Source: Thunnus maccoyii
Lineage: Eukaryota > Chordata > Actinopteri > Scombriformes > Scombridae
Length of the DNA: 64,000 nt
Reading direction: 5' to 3'
Assembly (NCBI RefSeq): GCF_910596095.1
Contig: NC_056550.1
Location: 11,964,501 to 12,028,500 of the forward strand
Position 1 is the stretch's first letter. Every line of letters begins with the position of its first letter. The translations under genes were made by a program, and so were the position numbers. Of this stretch, positions 22,214-31,997 are shown one piece after another. The notes beneath the pieces are model-generated. The model was given only the letters and a program-made list of their open reading frames with translations. It made no database searches and was not told the DNA's origin.

Positions 22214-23147
22214 TCTCAGGCAGCCACACATCCAACAGACACTTACAGTAGAGGACAGATGCAGCTGTGTTTCTGTCTTCTGGAGACACAAACAAGCAAC
22301 ACATGTACAGTACAAAAATCACCTGCTAAATGTAAACATCATGTTTAGGACTGTGAGATTATGAAATAAAAAATACATTTAGAAGTTCAGTAATTAGTTA
22401 CTCAGTACTTTAATCTATCTCCCACCATTAATGGCTCACAGTAGATTCTGCATTTTCAAAAATGCAAAATGAACCATAAAACAAATTCAACTACAGTAAC
22501 ATGTGGTCTTTCTAAAGGCCTGCATCTGACAAAAACTTAGTTTCTCTACAGTAACCTCAAGAGTTTTAATCAAGAGTTTAAAATCTAATCACAGCAGCAT
22601 TACTGTAACATTCTTTCAGTGAATTAACCATTTATATGGTGATACTGATGACCATATAATGCTCTCAGTATGTTTGGCCTTTTGCTCCTTGCCAGACAGA
22701 TGGATGAATATCAAAATATTTAAAGGCCCATATTGCTGTTTTTACTCCTGCATATACTTAACATTAGTGCCCATTATTTCATTAATTAAATTATCTGCTC
22801 GTGTAAGTACAGTATGAAAATATTTTTTGTTTGGATGATAATACAGTTGTGAGTAGTTTGCTGTGTGTTTTAGGAAACCCTGCATCTGTTAATTCAGAGT
22901 TGGCAACAAAATCTTGCAACATTTTTTTCTGTTATGTATGTGCCTGGTTGATTTTTCTGTTGTGTTTGTGCTTCTAATTATTATTACTTTTATTTTCAGA
23001 TCAAAAGTCTGATTTCAAAAGACATCATGCATGAATCATAACGCATTTGGCTGGAAGCACAAATACAGTTTATACTGTAATTTTAACAGCCAACCAAAAT
23101 GCTGGCCAAGTCCAGTCTAGTTGTTTCCTCCCTGTGAGGAGGAGTCA
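22214..23147 (+). other. A-B spacer
   Basis: Only the start is A-like flank; most is not repeated elsewhere in the window. No exon recognised. Confidence 0.5.
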
Positions 23148-23227
23148 ATGCAAAACCTTGATGTCTTCCACCTCTACTTATCTGACTGCAGAGAGGATGA
23201 CAGAGAACAGTGGACACACAGTTTAAC

Positions 23228-23674
23228 ATGATGGACTATAGGACAGGATTGCTGCTTTTAACTATCTGCTGGGCAGGTGAAGATTTTCACTGATCTTGAG
23301 TTGAAGACATCATAAGAAAGTTTAAAACTTACAGCAAATAAGTGTTCCCTTTTTTGTCTTGACAGGTGTTGATGGTCAGACTCTGACAGAATCTGAACCA
23401 GCAGTTAAAAAGCCTGGAGAATCCCATAAACTGACCTGTACAACCTCTGGATTCACATTCAGTAGCTACCGGATGGCCTGGGTCAGACAGGCTCCTGGAA
23501 AAGGACTGGAGTGGGTTGCTTATATCAGCAGTGGTGGTGGTAGCTACATCTACTACTCTCAGTCAGTTCAAGGCCGGTTCACCATCTCCAGAGACAACAG
23601 CAGAGAGCAGCTGTATCTGCAGATGAACAGTCTGAAGACTGAAGATTCTGCTGTTTATTATTGTGCTCGAGACT
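23228..23674 (+). CDS. IGHV: VH15, family B V segment
   Basis: Exon 1 is 23228-23276 and exon 2 23366-23674. CDR1 is [10 protein letters not shown] with WVRQ (most B genes have WIRQ). CDR2 [13 protein letters not shown] is Gly-rich. ATGCAAAA is at 23148-23155. The leader intron is nearly identical to that of VH6. Intact and apparently functional. Confidence 0.95.
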
Positions 23675-23712
23675 CACAGTGACTGAGTTGGTTGAGCAGC
23701 TGTACAAAATCC
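23675..23712 (+). other. RSS of VH15, 22-base spacer
   Basis: CACAGTG (23675-23681), 22-base spacer, ACAAAATCC (23704-23712). Confidence 0.93.
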
Positions 23713-24423
23713 TACAATACTCATTCTGACTGGGCTGGTAGATCATCTTGCATGATTAATCTTCATTAAGTATACATCCACGCTTTTTCACGTACAAAAT
23801 ACATTTCATTTCACAGTTCACACTTTAATAAGGTTCAGAATCATGGAAATGAGATATTAGGTATTTGTGTGGAACATTCTGATATGTTGGAGGTTTAATT
23901 TAGATAAAAGAGGATAAATAAGGGTAAATTCAAAATATCCAAAGACAATAAAACATAATTAAAGAATGAAGTAGATCAAATAAAGGAAATAGTCCTTTAC
24001 AGGAAAACATCAATTACAACAGTTCATCTTCTACTTTTCTGTGTTCACTGTCCTGTTGGTTCTTAAGTGAATCTCATGTGTATACTTTGGGTAACCTGGA
24101 AGTACAAAATAGTTACCATCCCAGTTTCCAAACTTGAGAGGGTAGACAAGGACTGACTGGCTGTAACAATTTTCCCAGTTATGTGCATAAACTAGAGGCA
24201 ATATTATGGAAGGAAAGAAGTGATTTATTTTTACCTGATACCCAACTATTAATACTCTGTTCCTAAAAATGTTGTTACCAACTTTTCTGCCAAGAAATGA
24301 CCAAAAATATATCACAATGCCTCATCGAGTTGTGCTGTTCACAACTGTTACACTGATTACTGCTTATTATTTAAATATAATTAGTCAGATGACATAAATT
24401 GTGCTTTGTTGCTATAATGTTGA
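23713..24423 (+). other. Unassigned spacer
   Basis: Not matched elsewhere in the window. A 94-codon open frame on the - strand (24031-24315) resembles no protein I know and has no flanking signals. Confidence 0.4.
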
Positions 24424-24510
24424 CCAGAGACAACAGCAGAGAGCAGCTGTATCTGCAGATGAACAGTCTGAAAACTGAAGATACTGCTGTTTATTATTGT
24501 GCTCGACACT
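24424..24510 (+). pseudogene. IGHV: VH16, FR3-only B fragment
   Basis: Only the end of FR3 through YYCARHS is left. It is followed by CACAGTG (24511-24517), a 22-base spacer of unrelated sequence and ACAAAAACT (24540-24548). No leader, FR1 or FR2. Confidence 0.85.
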
Positions 24511-25227
24511 CACAGTGACACAGGAGGGAGGAACGCCGTACAAAAACTCACCACATTCACAGAATAAACTTCAGTTCAACAAATATTGACTAACGGATGA
24601 AGAATATGAAGAAAAGGTAGCTACAATTTGACAATTTTTGTCACTTTTTTTCATTTGGTCATACAAACTCCAACCACCAAAGATAAAGGCAAAATGTGAC
24701 GATTATTATTAAAGAAAATATCACATCAATGCGTGAACTAACATATATATTTTTTCCTCTAAGCAACAGGATTTAGTTTTTGTGCATCATCGCACAGGTT
24801 TCAGTTATTTAGCAGCTGTTTAGAGGCTCCACATCTGTGACTCCAAACATCTGCAGCACTGAAACCATTAAAAGTCTTTTATGCAAAAATAGGTTTTCAT
24901 ACTATTTACATCACATACTACTATAGAAAATAAGTAAAACTATATTTAAATATATTTTCTTTTATTTTAGAATGGCTTTAACCTCCAATGTGTTTATATA
25001 ATATAAAGACTATAGTACAACAAGGCTATTGAATTTTAGAACAGCAATCTAGTGAATTCTTAATTTAAAACATCTCTAATAATAATACAAATACAAAATT
25101 TTAAAAATCACCTCAATCTGCAAACTGTGTAAAAAAAAAAACTTGAAGCCTTCACCTTCAGTCTGCTTTATTACAATACAATTAAAACTACAAGAATTAG
25201 GAAAGAAGTTCAGCTTCAATATCAACC

Positions 25228-25264
25228 AAGTTCTCTGTAGTTCTGATACTGCTGCTGGCAGCTG
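25228..25264 (+). pseudogene. Orphan family C leader
   Basis: Aligns with the C leader up to the Ala-Ala region. The start codon reads AAG and the end of the exon and donor are missing. It is fused to a LINE-like fragment. Confidence 0.75.
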
Positions 25265-25280
25265 TTTGTTTTTCCTCTAG

Positions 25281-25440
25281 TACAAACCTGATCACTGCTT
25301 GAGATCTTCATGTTGGTTCCTACTAGTGGTTCCAAAATCTCATCTTGTCATAAGAGTGACTGAGCCTTTGCTCTACTCACCCCTCAGCTGCCTGATCTCA
25401 ACCAGCGAGTTTCACATCTTCTCCAAACTGTCATTTATTG
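25281..25440 (+). mobile_element. Probable LINE reverse-transcriptase tail fragment, copy 1
   Basis: Near-identical to 43030-43190. Its + strand translation there contains CLRSS..FLLVVPKS, which resembles the C-terminal tail of fish non-LTR retrotransposon polyproteins (LRSS..LLVVPRT...LWNSLP). It is short and decayed, so the family is uncertain. Confidence 0.45.
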
Positions 25441-25741
25441 TATGTTTTTAATACATCTCATTTCATCTCTTAGATATTTCTAATTTTATCCAATTATGTA
25501 ACTTTATGTTACTCTATTATTAAGAAATTACCATTTAAAAATATATATATTCAATTTTTAGATTTCCAATCAGTCATTGATTTCAGGTTATGTGCATGTA
25601 CAGTATGAAAATTGCATTGTAGACATTCTTTCAGATGGTAAACAGCATATCATATCTCCTGATGTTAATTTTTGTCAAAGTTGAGATTTTGAGTAATGAT
25701 ATTACAAGCAGAAACTATTTCAGGTGTTTGTCTTTTTGTTG

Positions 25742-25790
25742 ATGATGGGGTGGATGACAGGATTGCTGCTTTTAATGATCTTCTGGGCAG
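25742..25790 (+). pseudogene. Orphan family B leader exon
   Basis: Open 49-base leader, [17 protein letters not shown], with an intact GTGAAA donor. It is closest to the VH28 leader ([17 protein letters not shown]). No V exon or acceptor follows. Upstream sequence (25670-25740) matches 43580-43650, so this is a deleted relative of the VH28 unit. Confidence 0.8.
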
Positions 25791-25799
25791 GTGAAAAAG

Positions 25800-26500
25800 A
25801 AACAGATGTCCCATCTCCCTGCTTGAAATCGAGAGACCTGGACCTGCAGCTCTGAACCCAGTCCCAGAGCGACGAGCAGTACCAGAGCGATGAGACGGGT
25901 CAGTATCTGACGTGAAGCTGCAGTGATGAATAAAAAATATATGGCAGCTTTTCACTTCTGGGAGCAGAGTTCACTTTCATTAAAGGTCTCTCACCCTGGC
26001 GTTGCTGATAAGATGATGCACTGTTCAGTTACAGTACAGGCAATAGTCCAATGATCGCACGTTGCTTATCATTCTGCTGTCTGTTGATATTGCCGTCACT
26101 CCCTATCCATCAGCATCCCACTGCTCTCACGTTGCAGGCCTCCAAGCTCTCTGTTTTGTCTTCTTGGTGGAGGACTCCAGTTGCGAGCGATGAGTGCAAT
26201 ATTCAAGTATTACAATAATGTACTTTCATCTGTAATAAAGTGTTTTGTTTTGTTTTTTCATGCAAGTGACAAACATAGGGAGATATATTTCTCAGACATG
26301 GATGAAAATGGTGGATATATTTGAAATAAGAAAAGAAAAGTGATGCTTCAATTCAGCTGATTTGTTGAACTTAAATAAAGCTTTGTAGCTCACAAATATT
26401 GAAGCTAAGAAATTCACTTTATCTTTTTTTCTAGTTGTTGGATGTGATATTGTATCCCACATTGATGGGCAATCAGTGAAAAAAATGAACAGAACTATAC
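25800..26500 (+). other. Unassigned sequence replacing a V exon
   Basis: 25800-26200 is more GC-rich than its surroundings and has no VH homology or match elsewhere in the window. It contains no clear reading frame. Confidence 0.4.
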
Positions 26501-26561
26501 AATCAAATTAAACTATAGCAGACTGCCAGTAAGTGAGACACTCCCTCCCCATGATACTCTG

Positions 26562-26569
26562 ATGCAAAT
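26562..26569 (+). promoter_or_regulatory. Octamer of VH17
   Basis: Perfect ATGCAAAT, 93 bases before the ATG. Confidence 0.9.
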
Positions 26570-26654
26570 CTTCAGTGTGTGCAGTGTACTTCTGTCCTGC
26601 TGACTGGTCTTGTTGTTCTTGTGGAGCATCAGAGGTCACATCTCCAGCCTCAGG

Positions 26655-27151
26655 ATGATGAACACACTCACTCTTCTGCTGGTTGCTCTCTCTCTGTCCT
26701 GTGAGTTCTCCTGCTTCTTGTTGTTTTATCTTTTATCAGACAACATCAACTGATGGTCAGTCAGTGATACCAGAAAACTTCCCAGATGACTGTTTGTCTC
26801 ATTTTCTTCTGTGATTCATCTCTCCTTTCATCTCATCAGGTTGTACAGGTCAGAGTATGGAGTCCATTCCTTCCAGTTCAGTAGTGAAAAAGCCTGGTGA
26901 GACTCTCAGTCTCTCCTGCAGGGGATCTGGCTTCACATTTAGCTGCTGTGTTATGCTCTGGATCAGACAACCTGCAGGAAAAAGTCTGGAATGGATGGGG
27001 AGCGGCTACTCTGATGCCAGTAAAAATACTTATGCTAGCAGTGTGAGAGGACGTGTAGAAATCAGCAGAGATGATAGCAACAGCATGGTTCATCTGAGAC
27101 TATCCAACTTAAAGCCAGAGGACTCTGCTTTGTATTACTGTGCCAGAGACA
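26655..27151 (+). CDS. IGHV: VH17, family D V segment
   Basis: Exon 1 (26655-26700) encodes MMNTLTLLLVALSLS and exon 2 is 26840-27151. Mature FR1 is TGQSMESIPSSSVVKKPGE, then LSLSCRGSG. CDR1 is GFTFSCCVML with two adjacent Cys, CDR2 GSGYSDASKNTY, FR3 RVEISRDDSNSMVHLRLS, end SALYYCARD. All canonical residues are present and the frame is open. The extra cysteines are a family trait, not a defect. Confidence 0.95.
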
Positions 27152-27190
27152 CACACTAGTTAAATTAAGCAGAGAGGCTTTACAAAAACC
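27152..27190 (+). other. 23-RSS of VH17
   Basis: CACACTA (27152-27158), 23-base spacer, ACAAAAACC (27182-27190). Confidence 0.93.
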
Positions 27191-27582
27191 TAAAACACCT
27201 ACAGGGGGCAGCAGGAGACCCAAAATATGATGGCAGTGAGAGCAGAATGACAATGACACCAAACAAACACACAAACACAGAGAAACACTTCCTGCTTGTT
27301 AGGGATATTTCAACAATGTCACGGTCAATAACTGACAGTGTTTTCATTTTATTGAGACTGCTGATGTTTACATGTGTTTGTCTTTCTCTGATTTTTAAAA
27401 CCTGCAAAGAACGAAAAAATGATAATTTTAGACAGAGTTTTAAATAATAATCACATTCTTTTACAGTCTGTAAAAGTATTTAATAAGTTGTGTCATTCAG
27501 TAATTACACATTTTGAGCAATCAAAAATAACAAGTGGAGTTTCCCATATGTCTATTCTCAGACCTCTACATGCTCCCATCCT
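27191..27582 (+). other. D-type 3' flank
   Basis: Shared with 13701-14092 and in part 35875-36200. No exon seen. Confidence 0.6.
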
Positions 27583-27792
27583 CCGTTAACAGCTATTACA
27601 CAACTTGGATCAGACAACCTGCAGGGAAAAGACTGGAGTGGATTGGAATCAGAGTCAGATACACATCATACTACAAAGATTTACAAAAGAACAAGTTCAG
27701 TATTGACTTAGACTCTTCCAGCAACAGAGTGACTCTAAATGGACAGAATGTGCAGCCTGAAGACACTGCTGTGTATTACTGTGCCAGAGACC
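27583..27792 (+). pseudogene. IGHV: VH18, 5'-truncated family A V
   Basis: Same truncation point as VH9 but without its stop. The frame is open from CDR1 (NSYYTTWIRQPAGK) to YYCARD, and an upstream frame from 27534 reads into it. It lacks leader, promoter and FR1 with its Cys. Frame-preserving decay is slower than in VH9. Confidence 0.9.
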
Positions 27793-27831
27793 CACAATAA
27801 CACAAACCATCAGCTGACCTGAACAAAAACC
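27793..27831 (+). other. 23-RSS of VH18
   Basis: CACAATA (27793-27799), 23-base spacer, ACAAAAACC (27823-27831). Confidence 0.9.
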
Positions 27832-29413
27832 CCTCAGTGCCTGAACACTTGTAACATGAAGCCACCAGAGGAGGAGCCCTCAGACCACTAATGATTTCAA
27901 CACCAGTTCACTGAGGGAAAAGACGTCTACTCTAATCTACTGTATGTTAAAAAATGTGGAAATAATATATATTCTACGTTCTAATAGTAGGGATTTATGA
28001 TTTATGATTAATGCCAAACTCATAACTTACTAAGTCTGTGAGAAAATATAATGTAATTCAGATAATTCAGTTTGCATAAAGTGCAAAAAAATAACAGAAA
28101 TCCGACATTCATTTTCAGGACATGAACTAATAGTTACTTATTATTACAATAATACCTTTGTGTATGATAAAGTGATATACTTGCAGCCCTGATAAAAACA
28201 TTGAAGGGTTAAAATAATTTAGTTTATTTGAAGGTAGAAAAAAACATGATAACAGAAGAATTGAGACTGAAAGTAAATCACTTTAACAAAGAAAAATATG
28301 CAAAAATTCTTTGTTGAATCACCAGTATTAGCTGTATTATGACATAATAATTTCCAAAATATTTAATGGAATAACATTAGAATGATCATAATGGCAACTG
28401 TTGCGGCTCTATGTGTTCCCTGTGCTGTTTGTCCTTTTTCCTCTCCTGTGTATTGCTCCACCCAGATCAAGTTAACACAATAACGTTTTATTCAGTGTTG
28501 TCCATTGATTCATCATTTAGCAGACTTACATTTTCTTAATGATGATAAAGTGGAATCTGACTGTGTATCAGGCTGTAGCTACATTACATTTTAAATATAT
28601 TTGTTCAGCTTTAATCTGATGAACAAAACACAGGAGGCAGCAACTGAAGATGAAAAATATAGTTCAAGATTTAAAACATATGTAGATCAAAGACACGACT
28701 GTAACTCACAGTCTGATCCAGTAATAATGTGTTTGGTGATTTGCAATTGAAAAGGCGTCAAGGTTAAAATACAGAATATTTTCAATTTTTAGAAAACAGA
28801 TTTAGACATCTATTTGTATCTCAGCTCAACAGCATCCAGTGACTTTATTTCAGCTACTTCAACAAATGTAGTAAATTTAAACATTGTCACATAAATTCTG
28901 TTAAAACATGTTAAGATTATGCTCCCTGTTTAAAAATCTCACTTTCAAACTGCATTCTGCAGCTGCACCACAGTCCTGCTCACTCAGCATATTAACATAT
29001 AATCTACAATATTATAGGAATTATGTTCCATCAGTGTGACCAATCAGATCATGAGTAATAGAGATAATTATTCATTGATCCTACGTGTCTAACGCTTCAT
29101 ACCGATTGTTTAAATTTAAACTGAGATCACACATTATGCGCAATAAATATTTCAGTGCAGGAGCTGCTCCAGAAATGACTGATGCGCATTAAAGCGATAA
29201 CTTTAGAAAGTTCTGAGTAACCAACAACCAACAAGGATTTTGATTCTGACACACAGTAAAACATCGCTAATGAATGTGCTTTGATACAGACCGAATGAAC
29301 GAGGAAATGGAACAGCGTGTCTGACTCTGGAAGAGGGAGGAGACAGAGAGAAACTCAGAGTTTGTTGAAGAAAACCTGCCAGCGTGCTGGTTAGCTTGAC
29401 AGAGTCAGTTGCC
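27832..29413 (+). other. Duplicon spacer, copy 2
   Basis: Matches 14342-15853. No VH sequence after the first ~90 bases. Confidence 0.55.
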
Positions 29414-29608
29414 ATGGCAACTGACCCTAAGTTTAAGTTAGCTCTATTTCTGGAACTGAAAACCCAGAGTTTCCCTCATCTCAGGGTGAACGAACTCAGA
29501 GTTTTCACTAAAACGGGCCGCTGGCCGGAGAAAAATAATAATAATAATAACAATAATAACAATAATAATGATAAAAGGAAGACAAACAGTGCAACACTAT
29601 TTAAATGA
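29414..29608 (+). other. Candidate small open frame MATDPKFK...
   Basis: 64 codons, starting in a strong context (GCCATGG) after a GC-balanced leader. It reads [16 protein letters not shown] and [20 protein letters not shown], then a poly-Asn run from an AAT/AAC repeat (about 29534-29572). I do not recognise it. Copy 1 (15854) keeps the first ~30 codons and is fused to VH10. It could be a first exon, an old element, or chance. Confidence 0.3.
29534..29572. repeat. (AAT/AAC)n microsatellite
   Basis: About 13 trinucleotide units, interrupted. Confidence 0.9.
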
Positions 29609-29704
29609 ACCAGAAGTCATTTTTTAATTTTAATGAAGACAGTTTTAGCTTTAAGTGCTAACAGCTGCTAACAGCAGCACTGACCTGCTGGAGGAAATGT
29701 CTCT

Positions 29705-29745
29705 GCAGCTCTTCCTCCCTCTCTGCGTGAGGGAGGAAGAGCTGC
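29705..29745. other. Perfect 17-bp hairpin
   Basis: GCAGCTCTTCCTCCCTC (29705-29721) is exactly complementary to 29729-29745 across a 7-base loop. One strand of the stem is pyrimidine-rich. No poly-T follows, so it is not a simple terminator. Function unknown. Confidence 0.8.
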
Positions 29746-29749
29746 TGGC

Positions 29750-30201
29750 AGTCACAAAAACAACAGAAATCCTCTTCACATTTTGTCCTCTGGCTCTTTA
29801 ACTCTCCAGCTGTCTGTTCCTGCAGTTATCAGCTGATAAAATCTTATTTCAAAACATTAAACTTCTGCTTCGTTACACATAACAGATCTTCATTGAAACC
29901 ATTTCTCAGAGAAGACAGTTTCTAAACAGCAAACAACATTTTTGTGGTTAAATGGGTTTTCTAATTATCTAACATGATTAGACATACGGCTTGCTTGTGG
30001 CCCAGGGAAACAGGAGCTCAAGTGCCATCATTCCATGCGGTATGTGGGCTGGATCTAGGCCACAGCAATTTTGATATCTGGGTTAATGGTGCTGCAGTGA
30101 TGCAGGAGGAGTAACTATAAAAAAATTCTCACTGGGGTCAAGTTCACATTATATTTAAAGAGATTTCATGGATTTGAAAACATATTAAACACACTGTTAA
30201 C
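29750..30201 (+). other. Upstream region of VH19
   Basis: 29880-29980 matches 20285-20385 upstream of VH13. An insertion of about 70 bases bounded by TGTGGCCCAG / CTAGGCCACA (29996-30064) interrupts it. A TATA-like ACTATAAAAA lies near 30114; no octamer was found close by. Confidence 0.5.
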
Positions 30202-30550
30202 ATGGCTTATAGAAAGCTGACCCTCTTGGTATTTGCTCTGTTTGTTTCAACTGCTGTTGAAGGTCAGATCATAACAGCGTCTGAACCAGCAGTTAAAAAA
30301 CCTGAAGAATCCCACAGACTCACCTGCACAACATCTGGGTTCGACTTTGGAAGCTCAGTGTGGATCAGACAGACTCTTGGAAAAGGACTGGAGAGGATCA
30401 CTTTGGTACACACATCTAGTACTCCTATCCTTTACTCCCAGTCAGTCCAGGGTAGATTCACCATCTCCAGAGATGACTCCAGCAGTAAGGTCTATCTACA
30501 GATGAACAGTCTGAAGACTGAAGATACAGAATGTATTACTGCGCCAGAGA
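30202..30550 (+). pseudogene. IGHV: VH19, family E V pseudogene with intronless leader
   Basis: Leader [21 protein letters not shown] continues without an intron into [24 protein letters not shown] aligns with GVDGQ formed by splicing in family B, so the intron is precisely absent. FR1 Cys and Trp (VWIRQ) are present, CDR1 is shortened (GFDFGSS), and FR3 is [12 protein letters not shown] as in VH3. One base is missing near 30528, so YYC is lost in frame (the bases TATTACTGC remain in another frame). Confidence 0.9.
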
Positions 30551-30589
30551 CACAGTGTCAGGCAGTAATAGGAGAGTCATACAAAAACG
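30551..30589 (+). other. 23-RSS of VH19
   Basis: CACAGTG (30551-30557), 23-base spacer like that of VH3, ACAAAAACG (30581-30589). Confidence 0.9.
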
Positions 30590-31439
30590 ATTCCCCCTAT
30601 TTACCACCATTAATACAGACACAATGTTTGTCTGTATCACTTTTATTAAAACAGTGATTTTAATGAATTTGTTTGAATTAGTTTTTTTTTAGTTTTGTTT
30701 GTTTTTTTTTTTGCTTTGTTTTTTCCCCCCCAGAGCAAGAATCCCCTCTAATGTAATAAATATACATATATATACATTTTTATATGCATACATTCCAGCA
30801 GTTTAAAAAAAGTTAATTTAAAAAATACATCTGGGTACAAATAAAACAATTAAATGCCAAAAGAGAAATGCATTATTTGAAACACTTGACATGTTTCATT
30901 AAATACAGAGACTGGAATTGATTGAATGAGTGATAGAGTTGCTATCATTAAAAAACTATTTTGATTGGCGAAGAGTATTTAGATATTTAATCTGGAATCA
31001 AGGCCTTGACAAGATGCTGTGGAATAATGATAAATAAACATAAAAAAAACTCTGACATCCATTAATTCAGAGCTCGCTGCAAAAGGCTGCAAATATTTTA
31101 CTGCAGTGTGCCTGGTTATTTTTTCTGTTGTGTGCTGTGTTTTTGCAGTGTATATTATTGGTATCTTTTCTTACGCACAATGTTGTTGTTATCATTTTTT
31201 ACAACAAAACAGAAGGCCACATTCTACACAAAACTCAACTTCCAAAGAGGCAGACCGAAAAACAAAACATAATTAATAATATTGCACGAATCTAATTAAC
31301 TAGGCTAGAATCACAAATTTCATATTTTAAATCTACAATATATATTGTAGTTTCAACACACAGCATGGCTTTCTGTGTGTTGAAATTACAATGAGAGCCA
31401 AATCCAAACCAGTTCTCTCTTCCCTGTGAGGAGGAGTCA
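30590..31439 (+). other. E-B spacer
   Basis: 30860-31020 matches the 3' flank of VH13 (21350-21520). T-rich run near 30680-30730. No exon seen. Confidence 0.5.
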
Positions 31440-31519
31440 ATGCAAAACCTTGATGTCTTCCACCCCTACTTATCTGACTGCAGAGAGGATGACAGAGAAC
31501 AGTGGACACCCAGTTTAAC

Positions 31520-31958
31520 ATGATGGACTATAGGACAGGACTGCTGCTTTTAACTATCTGCTGGGCAGGTGAAGACTTTCACATATTTTCAGTTGAAGTT
31601 GTCCTGAAAAGCTTAAAGTAATTGATTCTTTTCTTTTCTATCTTGACAGGTGTTGATGGTCAGAGTCTGATACAATCTGAACCAGCAGTTAAAAAGCCTG
31701 GAGAATCCCACAAACTGACCTGTACAGCCTCTGAGCTTCACTTTGATAACTACTGGATGGCCTGGATCAGACAGGCTCCTGGGAAAGGACTGGAGTGGAT
31801 TGCAACTATCAGTCATGGTGGTGGTAGTAGCAAATACTACTCTCAGTCAGTTCAAGGCCGGTTCACCATCTCCAGAGACAATAACAGAAAGCAGCTGTAT
31901 CTGCAGATGAACAGTCTGAAGACTGAAGATTCTGCTGTTTATTATTGTGCTCGAGAGC
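31520..31958 (+). CDS. IGHV: VH20, family B V segment
   Basis: Exon 1 is 31520-31568 and exon 2 31650-31958. It is divergent for B: FR1 [16 protein letters not shown]1 [10 protein letters not shown] (Glu-Leu-His in place of Gly-Phe-Thr), CDR2 [15 protein letters not shown]3 [11 protein letters not shown], end YYCARE. ATGCAAAA is at 31440-31447. All canonical residues and splice sites are intact. Loss of the usual Gly before CDR1 is unusual but not disabling. Appears functional. Confidence 0.94.
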
Positions 31959-31997
31959 CACAGTGACTGGAGTTGGTTGAGCAGCTGTACAAAATCC
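31959..31997 (+). other. 23-RSS of VH20
   Basis: CACAGTG (31959-31965), 23-base spacer ACTGGAGTTGG..., ACAAAATCC (31989-31997). Confidence 0.94.

Larger units (their letters stand above)
26511..29514 (+). repeat. Segmental duplication, copy 2
   Basis: Partner of 13097-15945. Contains intact VH17, truncated VH18, the spacer and the MATDPKFK frame. It continues past the point where copy 1 is fused to VH10. Confidence 0.85.

Noticed and set aside
24031-24315. 94-codon open frame on the - strand
   Set aside because: No recognisable domain and no promoter, splice or homologous copy in the window. Kept only as part of an unassigned spacer.
27534-27800. Treating the open frame into VH18 as a complete gene
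   Set aside because: It lacks a signal peptide, FR1 and the first canonical Cys. The upstream part is D-type 3' flank.
29996-30064. 70-base segment with ends TGTGGCCCAG / CTAGGCCACA as a small transposon
   Set aside because: The inverted ends are imperfect, no target duplication was found, and no second copy exists in the window. It may be a diverged fragment of a fish dispersed repeat.
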